From NCBI GenBank assembly GCA_944391495.1, contig CALXTU010000002.1:275736-339735 (forward strand): DNA of 64,000 bases. The letters are read 5' to 3'. This document shows positions 52,930 through 62,521 of the stretch, in pieces. Source of the stretch: an uncultured Alphaproteobacteria bacterium (lineage in GTDB: Bacteria > Pseudomonadota > Alphaproteobacteria > RF32 > CAG-239). The notes beneath the pieces are model-generated. The model did no database searches. It was not told where the DNA came from and worked only from the letters and a program-made list of their open reading frames with translations. Numbering within the stretch: position 1 is the first letter of the stretch; the number at the start of each line of letters is the position of its first letter. The position numbers and the translations under genes are program-made.

Positions 52930-53328
52930 TTACAAAATATCGGCATAGTGCCTGATTTTTTCAATCATCGCTTCCAATCCGTTGCGGCGCGACGGTGACA
53001 GATGTTCGCTCAAACCCAAGCGGGCAAAAATCTCGTCAATTTTGATTTCTTTGATTGCCGCGGCGGAAGAGTGATTATATATCATCAAAACAATGGCTAT
53101 CAAGCCTTTGACAATTGCCGCATCGCTGTCACCGGCAAAACTGATAACCCCGTCTTTTACGGAAGGAACCAGCCATACCTGCGACTGACAGCCGCGAACC
53201 TTCCATTCATCGGTTTTGAATTTATCATCCAGCGGCGGAAGTTTTTCGCCCAGCTCGATAATATAGCGGTATTTGTCTTCCCAGGAATCCAAAAACTCAA
53301 AATTCTCAATCAGTTCGTCTATACTCAT
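52930..53328 (-). CDS. sufE: SufE sulfur acceptor
   Basis: The 132-residue protein accepts persulfide sulfur from cysteine desulfurase SufS. It has the family core FKTDEWKVRGCQSQVWL with the acceptor Cys near residue 46. IVLMIYNHSS and the C-terminal LSPSRRNGLEAMI are also conserved. It is encoded apart from the suf operon, at the head of the sucCD-like unit. Confidence 0.93.
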   Translation of the reverse strand: MSIDELIENFEFLDSWEDKYRYIIELGEKLPPLDDKFKTDEWKVRGCQSQVWLVPSVKDGVISFAGDSDAAIVKGLIAIVLMIYNHSSAAAIKEIKIDEIFARLGLSEHLSPSRRNGLEAMIEKIRHYADIL

Positions 53329-53435
53329 GGCTGACGCCTCAAAAAATTATATTATTGTCTTTGTAGCATCTAAAAAAACACAAGGCAACAGAAAACGGCA
53401 GATATACAATTTATCATTTTGAACCGCAACTTAAC

Positions 53436-53464
53436 TTGACAAAATTTTCCCAAAATGATAGTTG
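53436..53464 (+). promoter_or_regulatory. Promoter of the GNAT-mpaA unit
   Basis: TTGACA (53436-53441), 17 bp, then TAGTTG (53459-53464), 37 bp before the GNAT start. The -35 box is consensus; the -10 box is weak. Confidence 0.5.
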
Positions 53465-53501
53465 TTAGGCATTGTTTCTTTTTAAGCAAGGATTTCGGGT
53501 T

Positions 53502-54224
53502 ATGTTACAAATCAAAAAATTCGGCGGCAGCGTCAAAGAAATACTTCCTCTGGCCGATATTTACATGCGCTCTTACAACGGGCTTTCAAAAAATTATAAA
53601 TCATCGGCAGAGATGGCTCTGTACACCAAAGGACACTTTATCAAAAAGCTTAAAACCTGGGCTGTTAACCAGCAGCAGGGCAAAGAGCCTTTCATCTTTG
53701 TTTTGTATCATAACGACGCACCGTGCGGCATTATGCGGCTTAATGAAATTCCGACCGATTATCGTAAAATCGACCGGCAGATGACGGCGGCCGAAAACGA
53801 ACACGGACTTTTGGACGGCTGGACCATCAGCCGGCAGCGGAAAATACATTATGTCAGATACCCGCGGTATGATGACAACACCTTAATTCTCAATCAGATT
53901 TATCTGGCACCGGAAGCACAGAAAAAAGGGTTCGGCACGGCTTTTATCAAACAGGTTATTCCGCTGCTGCAACAAAAAGGATACGACCAGTTTATCGTTG
54001 AATATAACGATAACAATTTTAACGGCAAAAAGTTTCATGAAGATGTGTTGTGCGCCGAAAAAATAGCGGTAACAACCGATTTTGACCATGTTATATCCGA
54101 CCGTGACGGCACAAAATTCTGTATCAGTCCGGTGACAATCGGCATGGGGCGTTTTTCAACCGTTTTGAAGAACATTGAAGCCAAAGAAAAAATTTTCCAA
54201 ACTAAAGGCAGGCAAAGCCGATGA
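53502..54224 (+). CDS. GNAT-family N-acetyltransferase
   Basis: The 240-residue protein contains one GNAT fold. The acetyl-CoA motif is LAPEAQKKGFGTAFIKQVIPLL near residue 145, preceded by a strand TLILNQIYL. The N-terminal half is variable, with no other domain seen. The substrate is unknown. ATG 53502 follows an AAGGA site. The last four bases overlap mpaA, so the pair is coupled. Confidence 0.75.
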   Translation: MLQIKKFGGSVKEILPLADIYMRSYNGLSKNYKSSAEMALYTKGHFIKKLKTWAVNQQQGKEPFIFVLYHNDAPCGIMRLNEIPTDYRKIDRQMTAAENEHGLLDGWTISRQRKIHYVRYPRYDDNTLILNQIYLAPEAQKKGFGTAFIKQVIPLLQQKGYDQFIVEYNDNNFNGKKFHEDVLCAEKIAVTTDFDHVISDRDGTKFCISPVTIGMGRFSTVLKNIEAKEKIFQTKGRQSR

Positions 54225-54904
54225 TTGACATTGCCGATACCGCGACAGATGATTTTGGCAACGATATTGTCCTCCGGCAAATGAAGAGCTCTGCCGCCGG
54301 GGCCGAAAACATCCTGCTTATCGGCCGGTTTCACGGCGATGAGCCGGAAGGCGAATTCATTCTGGAAAAAATGACGGAAGAACTGCAAGACGAAAAACTT
54401 GCATCACCTTATAATATTTTTATCATTACCTGTCTTAATCCGAGCGGTAAACAAAAATTTACCCGTGCCAACGGCCACGGAATCGACCTCAACCGCAACT
54501 ATCCCACCGTCAATTTTACCGCTGCCAGCGTTAACCCGCATACCGGAAATTTATCTGCCGGAACGCCGGCCTCGGAAAAAGAAACGCAGGCACTTATCCG
54601 CTGGACGGAAACTTACCGTCCGGTACGGATTTTATCCATTCATTCCGATTTGCATCTGGTTGACTACGACGGCCCGGCACAGGAACTTGCCGCCCGAATG
54701 GCTGCAGACAGCGGTTACCGGCTGGTTGAAAATGTCGGTTACCCGACTAACGGATCTTTCGGCACCTGGGCGGGAATTGAACGGCAGATTCCTTTAATTA
54801 CGCTGGAAACGTGGAAAGCTAAAAATACAGAGGATTTTGCGCAAATTTACCGTGAACTGCGGACGGCTGTTTTCAACTTTTGCCGTCTGACACCGAAAGC
54901 TTAG
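54221..54904 (+). CDS. mpaA: M14-family murein peptide amidase-like protein
   Basis: The 227-residue protein is a zinc carboxypeptidase of the MpaA type. FHGDEPEGE supplies the HxxE zinc ligands, GIDLNRNYP a substrate-binding Arg, SIHSDLHLVDYDGPA the third His, and LITLETWK the catalytic Glu. MpaA removes meso-diaminopimelate from murein tripeptide during cell-wall recycling. It overlaps the GNAT gene by 4 bases and converges with sufT, overlapping it by 4. Confidence 0.8.
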   Translation: MIDIADTATDDFGNDIVLRQMKSSAAGAENILLIGRFHGDEPEGEFILEKMTEELQDEKLASPYNIFIITCLNPSGKQKFTRANGHGIDLNRNYPTVNFTAASVNPHTGNLSAGTPASEKETQALIRWTETYRPVRILSIHSDLHLVDYDGPAQELAARMAADSGYRLVENVGYPTNGSFGTWAGIERQIPLITLETWKAKNTEDFAQIYRELRTAVFNFCRLTPKA

Positions 54905-55290
54905 AAAAGCTCAAACATTTCTTTGGCTTCATCACTCATCATATCCAGGCTCCAGGCCGGCTCCCAGACAATTTTGACTTCAACTTCGCCGACACCGGCA
55001 ACAGAAGCAACCGCTTCGGCGGCCTGAGCCGGAAGCTCGCCGGCGACCGGACACATCGGTGACGTGACGGTCATCTCAATAAAAACATCGCCGTTTTCTT
55101 TTTGCTCCAGTTTATAAACCAGTCCCATATCCCAAATATTCATCATGATTTCGGGATCGGAAACGGTTTTCAGTGCGGCGACAATATCTTCCCGTGAGGC
55201 TTTGACAGCTCCCTGCGGCAGCGGCTTACCTGCACAGGCCACATAATCTTTTTTATACTCGTCAAGATTTATATCGGTCAGTTCTTCCAT
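54901..55290 (-). CDS. sufT: SufT (MIP18/DUF59) iron-sulfur assembly factor
   Basis: The 129-residue protein has the DUF59 core DIVAALKTVSDPEIMMNIWDMGLVY, then TVTSPMCPVAGELP, with a conserved Cys, and VKIVWEPAWSLDMMS. SufT proteins help mature iron-sulfur proteins. It is the last gene of the suf operon, 12 bp after sufS. Confidence 0.93.
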   Translation of the reverse strand: MEELTDINLDEYKKDYVACAGKPLPQGAVKASREDIVAALKTVSDPEIMMNIWDMGLVYKLEQKENGDVFIEMTVTSPMCPVAGELPAQAAEAVASVAGVGEVEVKIVWEPAWSLDMMSDEAKEMFELF

Positions 55291-55302
55291 CTCTCGTTTC
55301 CG

Positions 55303-56517
55303 TCAAAAAAATGTTTTGGCTTTATTCAGCGCCCGGCAGAGCGTATCAATATCCTGCTTGGTATTATAAAGTCCCAACGACGCCCGCACCACAGATTCAT
55401 ATCCCATCCGGCGGACAAGCGGCGCGGCGCAGTGATGTCCGACACGTACCGCAACGCCCTCTTTATCCAGAATAAATGCCAGGTCCTGCGGATGAATACC
55501 ATCCAGCACAAAAGAGAAAATACCGCCTTTGCCCGCCGCCGTGCCGATATGGCGCAAGCCTTCAATTTTGGATAGTTCTGCCGCGGCATAAGACGTTAAT
55601 TCGTCTTCATGAGCTTTGATATTATCCATTCCCAAGGACATTATATATTTTAACGCCTCATCCAGGCCGATTGCCTGAACAATCGCCGGCGTTCCGGCCT
55701 CAAAACGCGCCGGCGGCACGTCAAAAGTGGTGGCCTGATAGGTGACGACATCAACCATATCGCCGCCGTATTGATAAGGCGGCATCGAATCCAGAATATC
55801 ATATTTGCCGTACAAAACACCGATGCCGGTGGGGCCGTAAGTCTTATGTCCCGAAAAGGCCAGAAAATCACAGTCAAGCTCCCGGACATCAATTTTCTGA
55901 TGCACCGCCAGCTGGCAGGCGTCGACCAGAACTCTGGCGCCGATGCGGTGTGCCGACGTGATGATTTCTTTAAGCGGCAGGATTGTCCCCAAAACGTTTG
56001 ACATTCCGGTGACTGCCACCAGTTTGGTGTTGCCGTTCAATTTACGGCAGAAATCGTCCCAGTCAAAAGAGCCGTCATCATTCACCCGGCAGATTTTGAG
56101 TTCGAATCCGATTTCATCACGCAAAACCTGCCACGGCACCAGGTTGGCATGGTGTTCGGCTTCGGAAATAATAACCTCGTCCATTTTGGTTAAGAATTTA
56201 CGTCCCCAGGTTGCCGCAACCAGATTGATTGATTCGGTTGCGTTGCGCGTGAAAACGATTTCTGAGGCCGACGCGGCGTTCAGAAACCGGCGCACCGTTT
56301 CCCGGGCATCTTCATAAGCGGCGGTTATTTCTTCCGATAACAAATAAGAGCCGCGGTGAACATTGGCATACTCCGATGCATAAATCTGCGCCATTTTATC
56401 AATAACACAGCGCGGTTTTTGCGCCGAAGCGCCGGAATCCAGAAAAGTATTGGCTTTGCCGTTAACTTTTATGTCGAAAATCGGAAAATCTTTTCTTATC
56501 TGCTCTATGTCATACAT
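55303..56517 (-). CDS. sufS: Cysteine desulfurase SufS
   Basis: The 404-residue PLP enzyme releases sulfur from cysteine for Fe-S clusters. It has FLDSGASAQKPRCVIDKM, EHHANLVPWQ, the PLP lysine in AFSGHKTYGPTGIGVLYG and the active Cys in RVGHHCAAPLVRRMG (persulfide site). It lies between sufD and sufT. SufE, its usual sulfur acceptor, is encoded at 52930. Confidence 0.95.
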   Translation of the reverse strand: MYDIEQIRKDFPIFDIKVNGKANTFLDSGASAQKPRCVIDKMAQIYASEYANVHRGSYLLSEEITAAYEDARETVRRFLNAASASEIVFTRNATESINLVAATWGRKFLTKMDEVIISEAEHHANLVPWQVLRDEIGFELKICRVNDDGSFDWDDFCRKLNGNTKLVAVTGMSNVLGTILPLKEIITSAHRIGARVLVDACQLAVHQKIDVRELDCDFLAFSGHKTYGPTGIGVLYGKYDILDSMPPYQYGGDMVDVVTYQATTFDVPPARFEAGTPAIVQAIGLDEALKYIMSLGMDNIKAHEDELTSYAAAELSKIEGLRHIGTAAGKGGIFSFVLDGIHPQDLAFILDKEGVAVRVGHHCAAPLVRRMGYESVVRASLGLYNTKQDIDTLCRALNKAKTFF

Positions 56518-56535
56518 GATGTCATACCTCGATTT

Positions 56536-57801
56536 TTATGCGGACTGACCGGAATTTACCGATAATTTAATCCAGGCGCGGATATTTTCATCATCGACTT
56601 TAGCCATAACATCGTTCAGATAGGCATCAATCAACATTTGTCTAGCATCTTCTTCGGAAATGCCGCGGGAGCGCATATAAAACAACTGTTCGGCATCCAA
56701 CTGGCCGCAGGCGGCGCCGTGCGAACATTTGACATCATCGGCAAAAATTTCAAGCTCAGGCTTGACGTCGATTTCGGCCTCATCACTCAACAGCATTGCT
56801 TTATGCAGCTGATAACCCTCGGTTTTAACCGCATCGGGGGCAATATGGATTTTACCCTGAAACACACCTTTGGCCTGACCGCCGACCACACCTTTAACCA
56901 GCTGCGACGAATTGGTGTATGGTTTCAGATGCTCAATATCTGTGGTGGTGTCAATCGTGGCCCAGCCGTTCATGATATAAGCGGCATCAACCTCGGCGGC
57001 GGCATTTTCTTCCGCCAAAACGACCTTGGTTTCGTTGCGTGCCAGATCGGCGCCCTTTTGCAGACAAAATGCCTTATAAAGGCCGCCGGCTTTTACCTCA
57101 ACGCCGTTAAAAGCCAGATGACCGGCCTTGAAGGCTTCATCCTGGAGCTTGTAATGACGCAGAACCGCATTTGCCGCCACACTGATTTCATTAACAACAT
57201 TAACCAGATAAGATGATTTCGGCTCACCGGTATAGCAATAATACTCCAAAATTTCAGCTTTGGCCCCGTCCTCAACCGCAATCAGGTTGCGCAGGTTATA
57301 CAAACCGTTACCCGCCTCCGGAACAACGTAATGCACCAAAACAACCGGTTTTTCCGGTCTGGCACCGGCGGCAACGCGTATATAAACACCTTCATTAAGA
57401 TAAGCGGTATTCACGGCAACAAAAGGCCGTTCTTTCATATCTGCCCGGCAGCCTAACAGCTCTTTTATATCCGGACGCAACATCAGGGCTTCGGCCAGCG
57501 GCAGAATCTCCACCCCGGCGGGAAGTTCCGGATCACAGGCGGCAAAAACACCGTTTATGAAATAAATCCGGCAGGCATCAAAAGGAAAGGTGATATCGGG
57601 CATTGCCACCGAAGCTTTGCCGTGCGGGTTAAAGACAAAATCCGCACTCAAAAAACGGTTGGGCTTGGTATATTTCCAGGCTTCGGTCTTGGCGGTCGGA
57701 ATACCGAGACGGACAAAAGCCTCCCGGCCGGCGGTGCGGTATTCTTTCAACCACGGCAGTTCGTCACCCAGCAGTTCAACCTCTTGCAACAATGTGTTCA
57801 T
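56536..57801 (-). CDS. sufD: Fe-S cluster assembly scaffold SufD
   Basis: The 421-residue protein is a SufB/SufD family beta-helix: AWKYTKPNRFL near residue 41, and the C-terminal KCSHGAACGQLDAEQLFYMRSRGI. It forms the SufBC2D complex. Its first four bases overlap the end of sufC. It is followed by sufS. Confidence 0.93.
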   Translation of the reverse strand: MNTLLQEVELLGDELPWLKEYRTAGREAFVRLGIPTAKTEAWKYTKPNRFLSADFVFNPHGKASVAMPDITFPFDACRIYFINGVFAACDPELPAGVEILPLAEALMLRPDIKELLGCRADMKERPFVAVNTAYLNEGVYIRVAAGARPEKPVVLVHYVVPEAGNGLYNLRNLIAVEDGAKAEILEYYCYTGEPKSSYLVNVVNEISVAANAVLRHYKLQDEAFKAGHLAFNGVEVKAGGLYKAFCLQKGADLARNETKVVLAEENAAAEVDAAYIMNGWATIDTTTDIEHLKPYTNSSQLVKGVVGGQAKGVFQGKIHIAPDAVKTEGYQLHKAMLLSDEAEIDVKPELEIFADDVKCSHGAACGQLDAEQLFYMRSRGISEEDARQMLIDAYLNDVMAKVDDENIRAWIKLSVNSGQSA

Positions 57802-58559
57802 AAGCCCTCTTTTATAAATTCGGCATAGCCTTTTTGTTCCAGCTCAAGCGCCAGCTCTTTACCGCCGGTTTTGACAATGCGTCCGTCGGCATAAATATGC
57901 ACAAAATCCGGCACGATATAGTTCAGCAGCCGTTGATAATGGGTGATGACCAACAGCGCATTATCCGACGTATGCAAGGCGTTTACCCCCTCGGCAACCA
58001 CCCGCAGGGCATCAATATCCAAACCGGAATCGGCCTCGTCCAAAATGGCCAGCACCGGCTGCAAAACAGACATTTGCAAAGTTTCGAGACGTTTTTTCTC
58101 ACCGCCGGAAAAACCGACGTTAACCGCCCGTTTTATCATCTCGGCATCAAGACCGAGCTTTTTGCCCTCTTCGCGCACCATTTTGATAAACTCCATGGTG
58201 TCAAGTTCCGGCTCGCCGCGATGTTTGCGAATGGCGTTGACGGCGTGTTTCAAAAACGAGGTTATCGGCACACCGGGAATTTCCACCGGGTACTGCATGG
58301 AAAGAAACAGGCCTTCACGCGCCCGCTCTTCCGCCGACAGTTTCAACAAATCGTGTCCCTTAAATCTGACGCAGCCGGAGGTAACATGATAGCCGGGTTT
58401 GCCGCACAAAATATTCGACAAAGTTGATTTACCGGCACCGTTCGGCCCCATCAGAGCATGAATCTCACCGGCGTTAATCGTTAAGTTAAAGCCTTTGATA
58501 ATCTCTTTGCCGTCTACTCCGGCATATAAATCTTCAATTTCAAGCAGCGGTGTGGTCAT
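57798..58559 (-). CDS. sufC: Fe-S assembly ATPase SufC
   Basis: The 253-residue ABC ATPase has the Walker A GPNGAGKST, the SufC-type signature FSGGEKKRLE, Walker B LAILDEADSGLD and a switch His in VITHYQRLL. It drives SufBCD. ATG 58559 gives the correct N-terminus (TTPLLEIEDLYAG); the frame start at 58592 is too long. It overlaps the MazG-like gene by 20 bases and sufD by 4. Confidence 0.95.
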   Translation of the reverse strand: MTTPLLEIEDLYAGVDGKEIIKGFNLTINAGEIHALMGPNGAGKSTLSNILCGKPGYHVTSGCVRFKGHDLLKLSAEERAREGLFLSMQYPVEIPGVPITSFLKHAVNAIRKHRGEPELDTMEFIKMVREEGKKLGLDAEMIKRAVNVGFSGGEKKRLETLQMSVLQPVLAILDEADSGLDIDALRVVAEGVNALHTSDNALLVITHYQRLLNYIVPDFVHIYADGRIVKTGGKELALELEQKGYAEFIKEGL

Positions 58560-58830
58560 GCGTTTTTTCCCATTCATCAAGCCGGCGTTCAATCTTCAAC
58601 AGTTTGCCGGCTTTATATTCCTCAACCTGCGATTTGATGCCGTAGCAGCATTTGAGCTGTTCCAGCATAATCTCGACATCGGCCGTTTCTTCAATCAATT
58701 CATCAATATTGTCTTTTTTGCGGTTGACGTTTTTTAAAATTTCTTTGGTCAGCTCGCTCATTTCTTCAATAACCTGAAGCATCTGCGGCTCTTTGCCCCA
58801 GACTTTGACGGCTCTTTCATAAATGTTCAT
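58540..58830 (-). CDS. MazG-like nucleotide pyrophosphohydrolase inside the suf operon
   Basis: The 96-residue all-helical protein has the MazG metal motif: QVIEEMSELTKEI followed by ELIEETADVEIMLEQL (ExxE ... ExxD). Such small domains hydrolyse (d)NTPs, including damaged ones. It is embedded between sufB and sufC with 1- and 20-base overlaps, which is not the usual suf order (sufB-sufC). A role in oxidative nucleotide clean-up alongside Fe-S repair is possible. Confidence 0.75.
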   Translation of the reverse strand: MNIYERAVKVWGKEPQMLQVIEEMSELTKEILKNVNRKKDNIDELIEETADVEIMLEQLKCCYGIKSQVEEYKAGKLLKIERRLDEWEKTHDHTAA

Positions 58831-60287
58831 TACCCGACACTCCCTTCAAGTGAAATGTTAATCAATTTGGCCGCCTCAATGGCAAATTCCATTGGCAGAT
58901 GCTGCATAACCTCTTTACAGAAGCCATTGACGATCAGGCTGACGGCCTCTTCCTCGCCGATGCCGCGGCTCCGGCAGTAAAAAAGCTGTTCGTCCGAAAT
59001 TTTCGAAGTGGTTGCCTCATGCTCCAGCTGCGCGGTTTTGTTGCGGTTTTCAATATACGGAACCGTATGCGAACCGCAGGTCGTGCCGATCAACAGGCTG
59101 TCGCACTGCGTGTAGTTGCGGGCGTGATCGGCGCCGGGTGCAACCCGGACCAGACCTCGGTAAGTCTGGTTGGAAAAACCGGCGGAAATACCTTTGGAAA
59201 TAATTTTTGAGGTGGTGTTTTTGCCGATATGAATCATTTTGGTTCCGGTATCGGCCTGCTGACGGTTGTTGGTGATGGCTACCGAATAAAACTCGCCGGA
59301 CGAATTATTGCCCTGCAGCACACAGGACGGATATTTCCAGGTCACGGCCGAACCGGTTTCGACCTGCGTCCATGATACTTTGGAATTTTCGCCGCGGCAG
59401 GCCGCCCGTTTGGTAACAAAGTTATACACGCCGCCTTTGCCGTCTTTATCGCCGGGATACCAGTTCTGAACGGTGGAATATTTGACTTCGGCATTATTCA
59501 AGACCACAATTTCGACAATCGCCGCGTGGAGCTGATTTTCATCGCGCTGCGGCGCGGTGCAGCCCTCAAGATAGGAAACATAGCTGTCATCGTCGGCAAT
59601 AATCAGCGTGCGCTCAAACTGACCGGTATTTTTGGCATTGATGCGAAAATAGGTTGACAGTTCCATCGGGCATTTGACGCCTTTGGGAATATAGACGAAA
59701 GAACCATCGGTAAAGACTGCCGAGTTGAGGCAGGCGAAAAAATTGTCGGTATAGGGCACAACCGAACCGAGATATTTTTGCACCAGGTCTGGGTGTTCCC
59801 GCACCGCCTCGGAAATGGAACAAAAAATAACCCCCTGTTCTGCCAATTTGGCCCGATAAGTCGTGGCAACCGAAACACTGTCAAACACGGCATCAACCGC
59901 GACAACGCCGGCCAGAACCTCCTGCTCCTTCAACGGAATACCGAGTTTTTCGTAGGTATCCAGCAGATCTTTGTCAACCTCGGCCAGGCTTTTCGGCGCA
60001 ACTTTTTGTTTGGGCGCCGAGTAATAGGATAAACTCTGATAATCTATTTTGTCATATTTGAGTTTGGCCCATGAAGGCTCTTTCATACCGCACCAAAACT
60101 CAAAAGCCTTCAGGCGCCATTCCAAAAGCCATTCTGGTTCGTTCTTTTTCTTTGAAATCTGACGGATAACGTCGGCATTCAGGCCGGCCGCAACCGTGTC
60201 GGCTTCAATTTCGGTCACAAAGCCGTATTTATACTTATCGCCGGACTCATCGACGATTTTGATATTGTTTTCACGTTCTTTTTCCAT
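58830..60287 (-). CDS. sufB: Fe-S cluster assembly scaffold SufB
   Basis: The 485-residue scaffold of SufBCD has the landmarks [16 protein letters not shown] near the N-terminus, [54 protein letters not shown] and a C-terminal [18 protein letters not shown]. It is the first gene of sufB-mazG-sufC-sufD-sufS-sufT. There is no iscR or sufR regulator gene adjacent and I saw no clear operator in the 103-bp leader. Confidence 0.96.
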   Translation of the reverse strand: MEKERENNIKIVDESGDKYKYGFVTEIEADTVAAGLNADVIRQISKKKNEPEWLLEWRLKAFEFWCGMKEPSWAKLKYDKIDYQSLSYYSAPKQKVAPKSLAEVDKDLLDTYEKLGIPLKEQEVLAGVVAVDAVFDSVSVATTYRAKLAEQGVIFCSISEAVREHPDLVQKYLGSVVPYTDNFFACLNSAVFTDGSFVYIPKGVKCPMELSTYFRINAKNTGQFERTLIIADDDSYVSYLEGCTAPQRDENQLHAAIVEIVVLNNAEVKYSTVQNWYPGDKDGKGGVYNFVTKRAACRGENSKVSWTQVETGSAVTWKYPSCVLQGNNSSGEFYSVAITNNRQQADTGTKMIHIGKNTTSKIISKGISAGFSNQTYRGLVRVAPGADHARNYTQCDSLLIGTTCGSHTVPYIENRNKTAQLEHEATTSKISDEQLFYCRSRGIGEEEAVSLIVNGFCKEVMQHLPMEFAIEAAKLINISLEGSVG

Positions 60288-60390
60288 CGCAGAAAGAAAT
60301 TAGTGTTTTTTTTGTTTAAAATCAACCCATATTTAACCTTATTTTAGCTTTTATGCACCTAGGCTTGGAAATAAACAACCCTCATTTACC

Positions 60391-61443
60391 ATGGAGCAAA
60401 ATCTGATGGATATTCTTGCTGCGGTGCTGGCGGTAACAGCCGCATCATTCTTAATGACCAGCGTGTTTTTGTTCAAAACGCTGCGGCAGACCAAAGCCAG
60501 TCTGCAGGAACTTTTGCGTGAGGCGGAGGCTCCGGAACAAACGCCGAAGATTGAAACCGGCGACGTTTATTTTAAAATCGACGATGCCTTCAATATTTCT
60601 TTTGTTGACGAAGCCGGCATCCGCGCCCTCGGCTATCATGCGGAAGATCTCATCGGCCGGCCGCTGTTTGACTGTCTGGTTGAGAACAGCGACGCCAACA
60701 AAGAATTTTTGACGGAGACTTTGAGCAAACTGGCCAAAAAGCAAACCACTTTCAATACGCAGATGCTCATCCGCCGGGCAGACGGCAAAAATATGCTGAT
60801 GTTGACGCGAATCCGACCGATTTTGGACGAGATTCTGCAATGCCGCGGTTTGAGTTTTTTATGCAAGGATATTTCACAGGCCGACAAGATGCAGGAGAAA
60901 ATCAAAGACTACGAAGCGCTTGATCCGTTTACCGATGTCTTGAACGAACAAACTCTGGAGCAGCGTTTTGAACATGATTTCAAACTGGCCAACCGTTATA
61001 ACAAAGAATTGTCCAGCATTGTCATTGAGCTTAAAGACATTTATGATTTTATTGCCAAAGGAATCGATTTTGAAACCGCCGACAAAATGCTCAAAGACAT
61101 CAGCGACATTGTTCTTGATGCCCTGCCCGAGGGCTGCTATGCCGGACGGGTGGACAAGACCAAAATCGTTATGGTGTTGAAAGACGCCCCGCGGGAACAG
61201 GCTTTGCAAAAAGCGGTGGCATTGTTCGGGCGGGCGGTAGAGGCCGTCAGGGCTTTGCGGGTAGATGCCGCCAACGCCCAGATGATTGTTATCGCCTACT
61301 CCGACCGAAAAGGTTTTACCGACAGCTACGATGCCATGGCCGGCCGGCTGGAGCGGCATATCGGCATGGCGCTCAAACAAAAGGAATACGGTATCGTTTC
61401 TTCCGACCGCGGCAAAACCGGTTTAGAAAATATTAAGGGTTAA
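60391..61443 (+). CDS. PAS-domain signalling protein with degenerate GGDEF domain
   Basis: The 350-residue protein has an N-terminal membrane helix (residues 5-25), then a PAS domain (about 55-165: DVYFKIDDAFNISFVDEAG, GYHAEDLIGRPLFD, RRADGKNMLMLT, LSFLCKDISQ). A coiled linker leads to a GGDEF-like domain (DPFTDVLNEQTLEQRF). Where GGDEF should be, the sequence reads AGRVDKTKIVMVL, so diguanylate cyclase activity is not expected. ATG 60406 (with GGAG upstream) is an alternative start. It is divergent from sufB. Confidence 0.72.
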   Translation: MEQNLMDILAAVLAVTAASFLMTSVFLFKTLRQTKASLQELLREAEAPEQTPKIETGDVYFKIDDAFNISFVDEAGIRALGYHAEDLIGRPLFDCLVENSDANKEFLTETLSKLAKKQTTFNTQMLIRRADGKNMLMLTRIRPILDEILQCRGLSFLCKDISQADKMQEKIKDYEALDPFTDVLNEQTLEQRFEHDFKLANRYNKELSSIVIELKDIYDFIAKGIDFETADKMLKDISDIVLDALPEGCYAGRVDKTKIVMVLKDAPREQALQKAVALFGRAVEAVRALRVDAANAQMIVIAYSDRKGFTDSYDAMAGRLERHIGMALKQKEYGIVSSDRGKTGLENIKG

Positions 61444-61497
61444 GTGTTAATTTTTGAGCGTAAAGCTTTATAACCCTTGTAAAAGGTTAACATTAAT

Positions 61498-62412
61498 ATG
61501 TTGCGCAGATGGCTGCTGTTATGCTGGATAATGCTGCTTGGTGCCTGTTCGTCAGACATTGAGCTGTTCGGCTATACCATTTGGGGCGTGGACAATTACA
61601 ACCGGCCGTCGTCCGTCCGGGTTGAACGCGGCGACACGCTTTACAGCATATCGCGCGCCCATGACGTGCCGATGCGTGAAGTTATTGAGATTAACAATCT
61701 GCGACCGCCCTACACGCTGCGAATCGGTCAGATTATCCGGCTGCCGGCGGCAAAATACCATATTGTAGCCCAAGGCGACACGCTTTACAGCATCTCGCGC
61801 CGCTATAATGTCGATATGCCGACTTTGAGCCGCACCAACAATCTGACAGCACCGTTTACGCTGCATATCGGCCAAAAACTTTTGCTGCCCGGCTCAATCG
61901 TTACCAGCAGCGGACGAACGACAACCACTGCCGCCGCGGCAAAATCCTCCGCCAAAAAATCCGCGACCAAGAGCACGACCTCCAGAAAGAGCTCTTCCTC
62001 CAGCCGTTACACTTATGTGCAGCCCTCTACCAAACGTAAATCAAAATTTGCCTGGCCGGTTAAAGGGCAGGTTATATCAAAATTCGGCCCGGTGGCCAAA
62101 GGCCGCAACAATGACGGCATCAACATCAAAGCCGCCCGCGGCACGGTGGTTAAAGCTGCCGATGCAGGAACGGTTGCTTACGCCGGAAACGAGTTGAAAG
62201 GCTTCGGCAACCTTATTTTGATTAAACATAATGACGGCTGGGTAACGGCTTATGCCCACAACGACACCTTAAAAGTCCGCAAGGGGCAAAAAGTTGCCAA
62301 AGGCACGCCGATTGCCACCGTCGGCACCACCGGCGGCATGACGACGCCGCAGCTGCACTTTGAAACCCGTGCCGGCAAAAAGGCTCTTAACCCGCTGGCA
62401 TACCTGCCCTAA
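61498..62412 (+). CDS. LysM-LytM lipoprotein, amidase-activator type (DipM/NlpD-like)
   Basis: The 304-residue lipoprotein (lipobox MLLGACSS, Cys17) has two LysM repeats (VERGDTLYSISRAHDVP and VAQGDTLYSISRRYNVD). A Ser/Thr/Lys linker and a C-terminal LytM domain follow (FAWPVKGQVISKFGP). The zinc ligands are missing: the first motif is NNDGINIKA instead of HxGxD, and PQLHFE replaces HLHFE. It should therefore activate amidases rather than cut, as NlpD, EnvC and DipM do. It precedes yajC. Confidence 0.88.
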   Translation: MLRRWLLLCWIMLLGACSSDIELFGYTIWGVDNYNRPSSVRVERGDTLYSISRAHDVPMREVIEINNLRPPYTLRIGQIIRLPAAKYHIVAQGDTLYSISRRYNVDMPTLSRTNNLTAPFTLHIGQKLLLPGSIVTSSGRTTTTAAAAKSSAKKSATKSTTSRKSSSSSRYTYVQPSTKRKSKFAWPVKGQVISKFGPVAKGRNNDGINIKAARGTVVKAADAGTVAYAGNELKGFGNLILIKHNDGWVTAYAHNDTLKVRKGQKVAKGTPIATVGTTGGMTTPQLHFETRAGKKALNPLAYLP

Positions 62413-62521
62413 AACACATTCGCACATAAAAATATCTTGTGAAATAATAAAAATTTCCCTATATATGCAGTGATATTTGTTTTATATTGTTGCTAATATT
62501 TAATAAAAACGGAGAAGAAAA

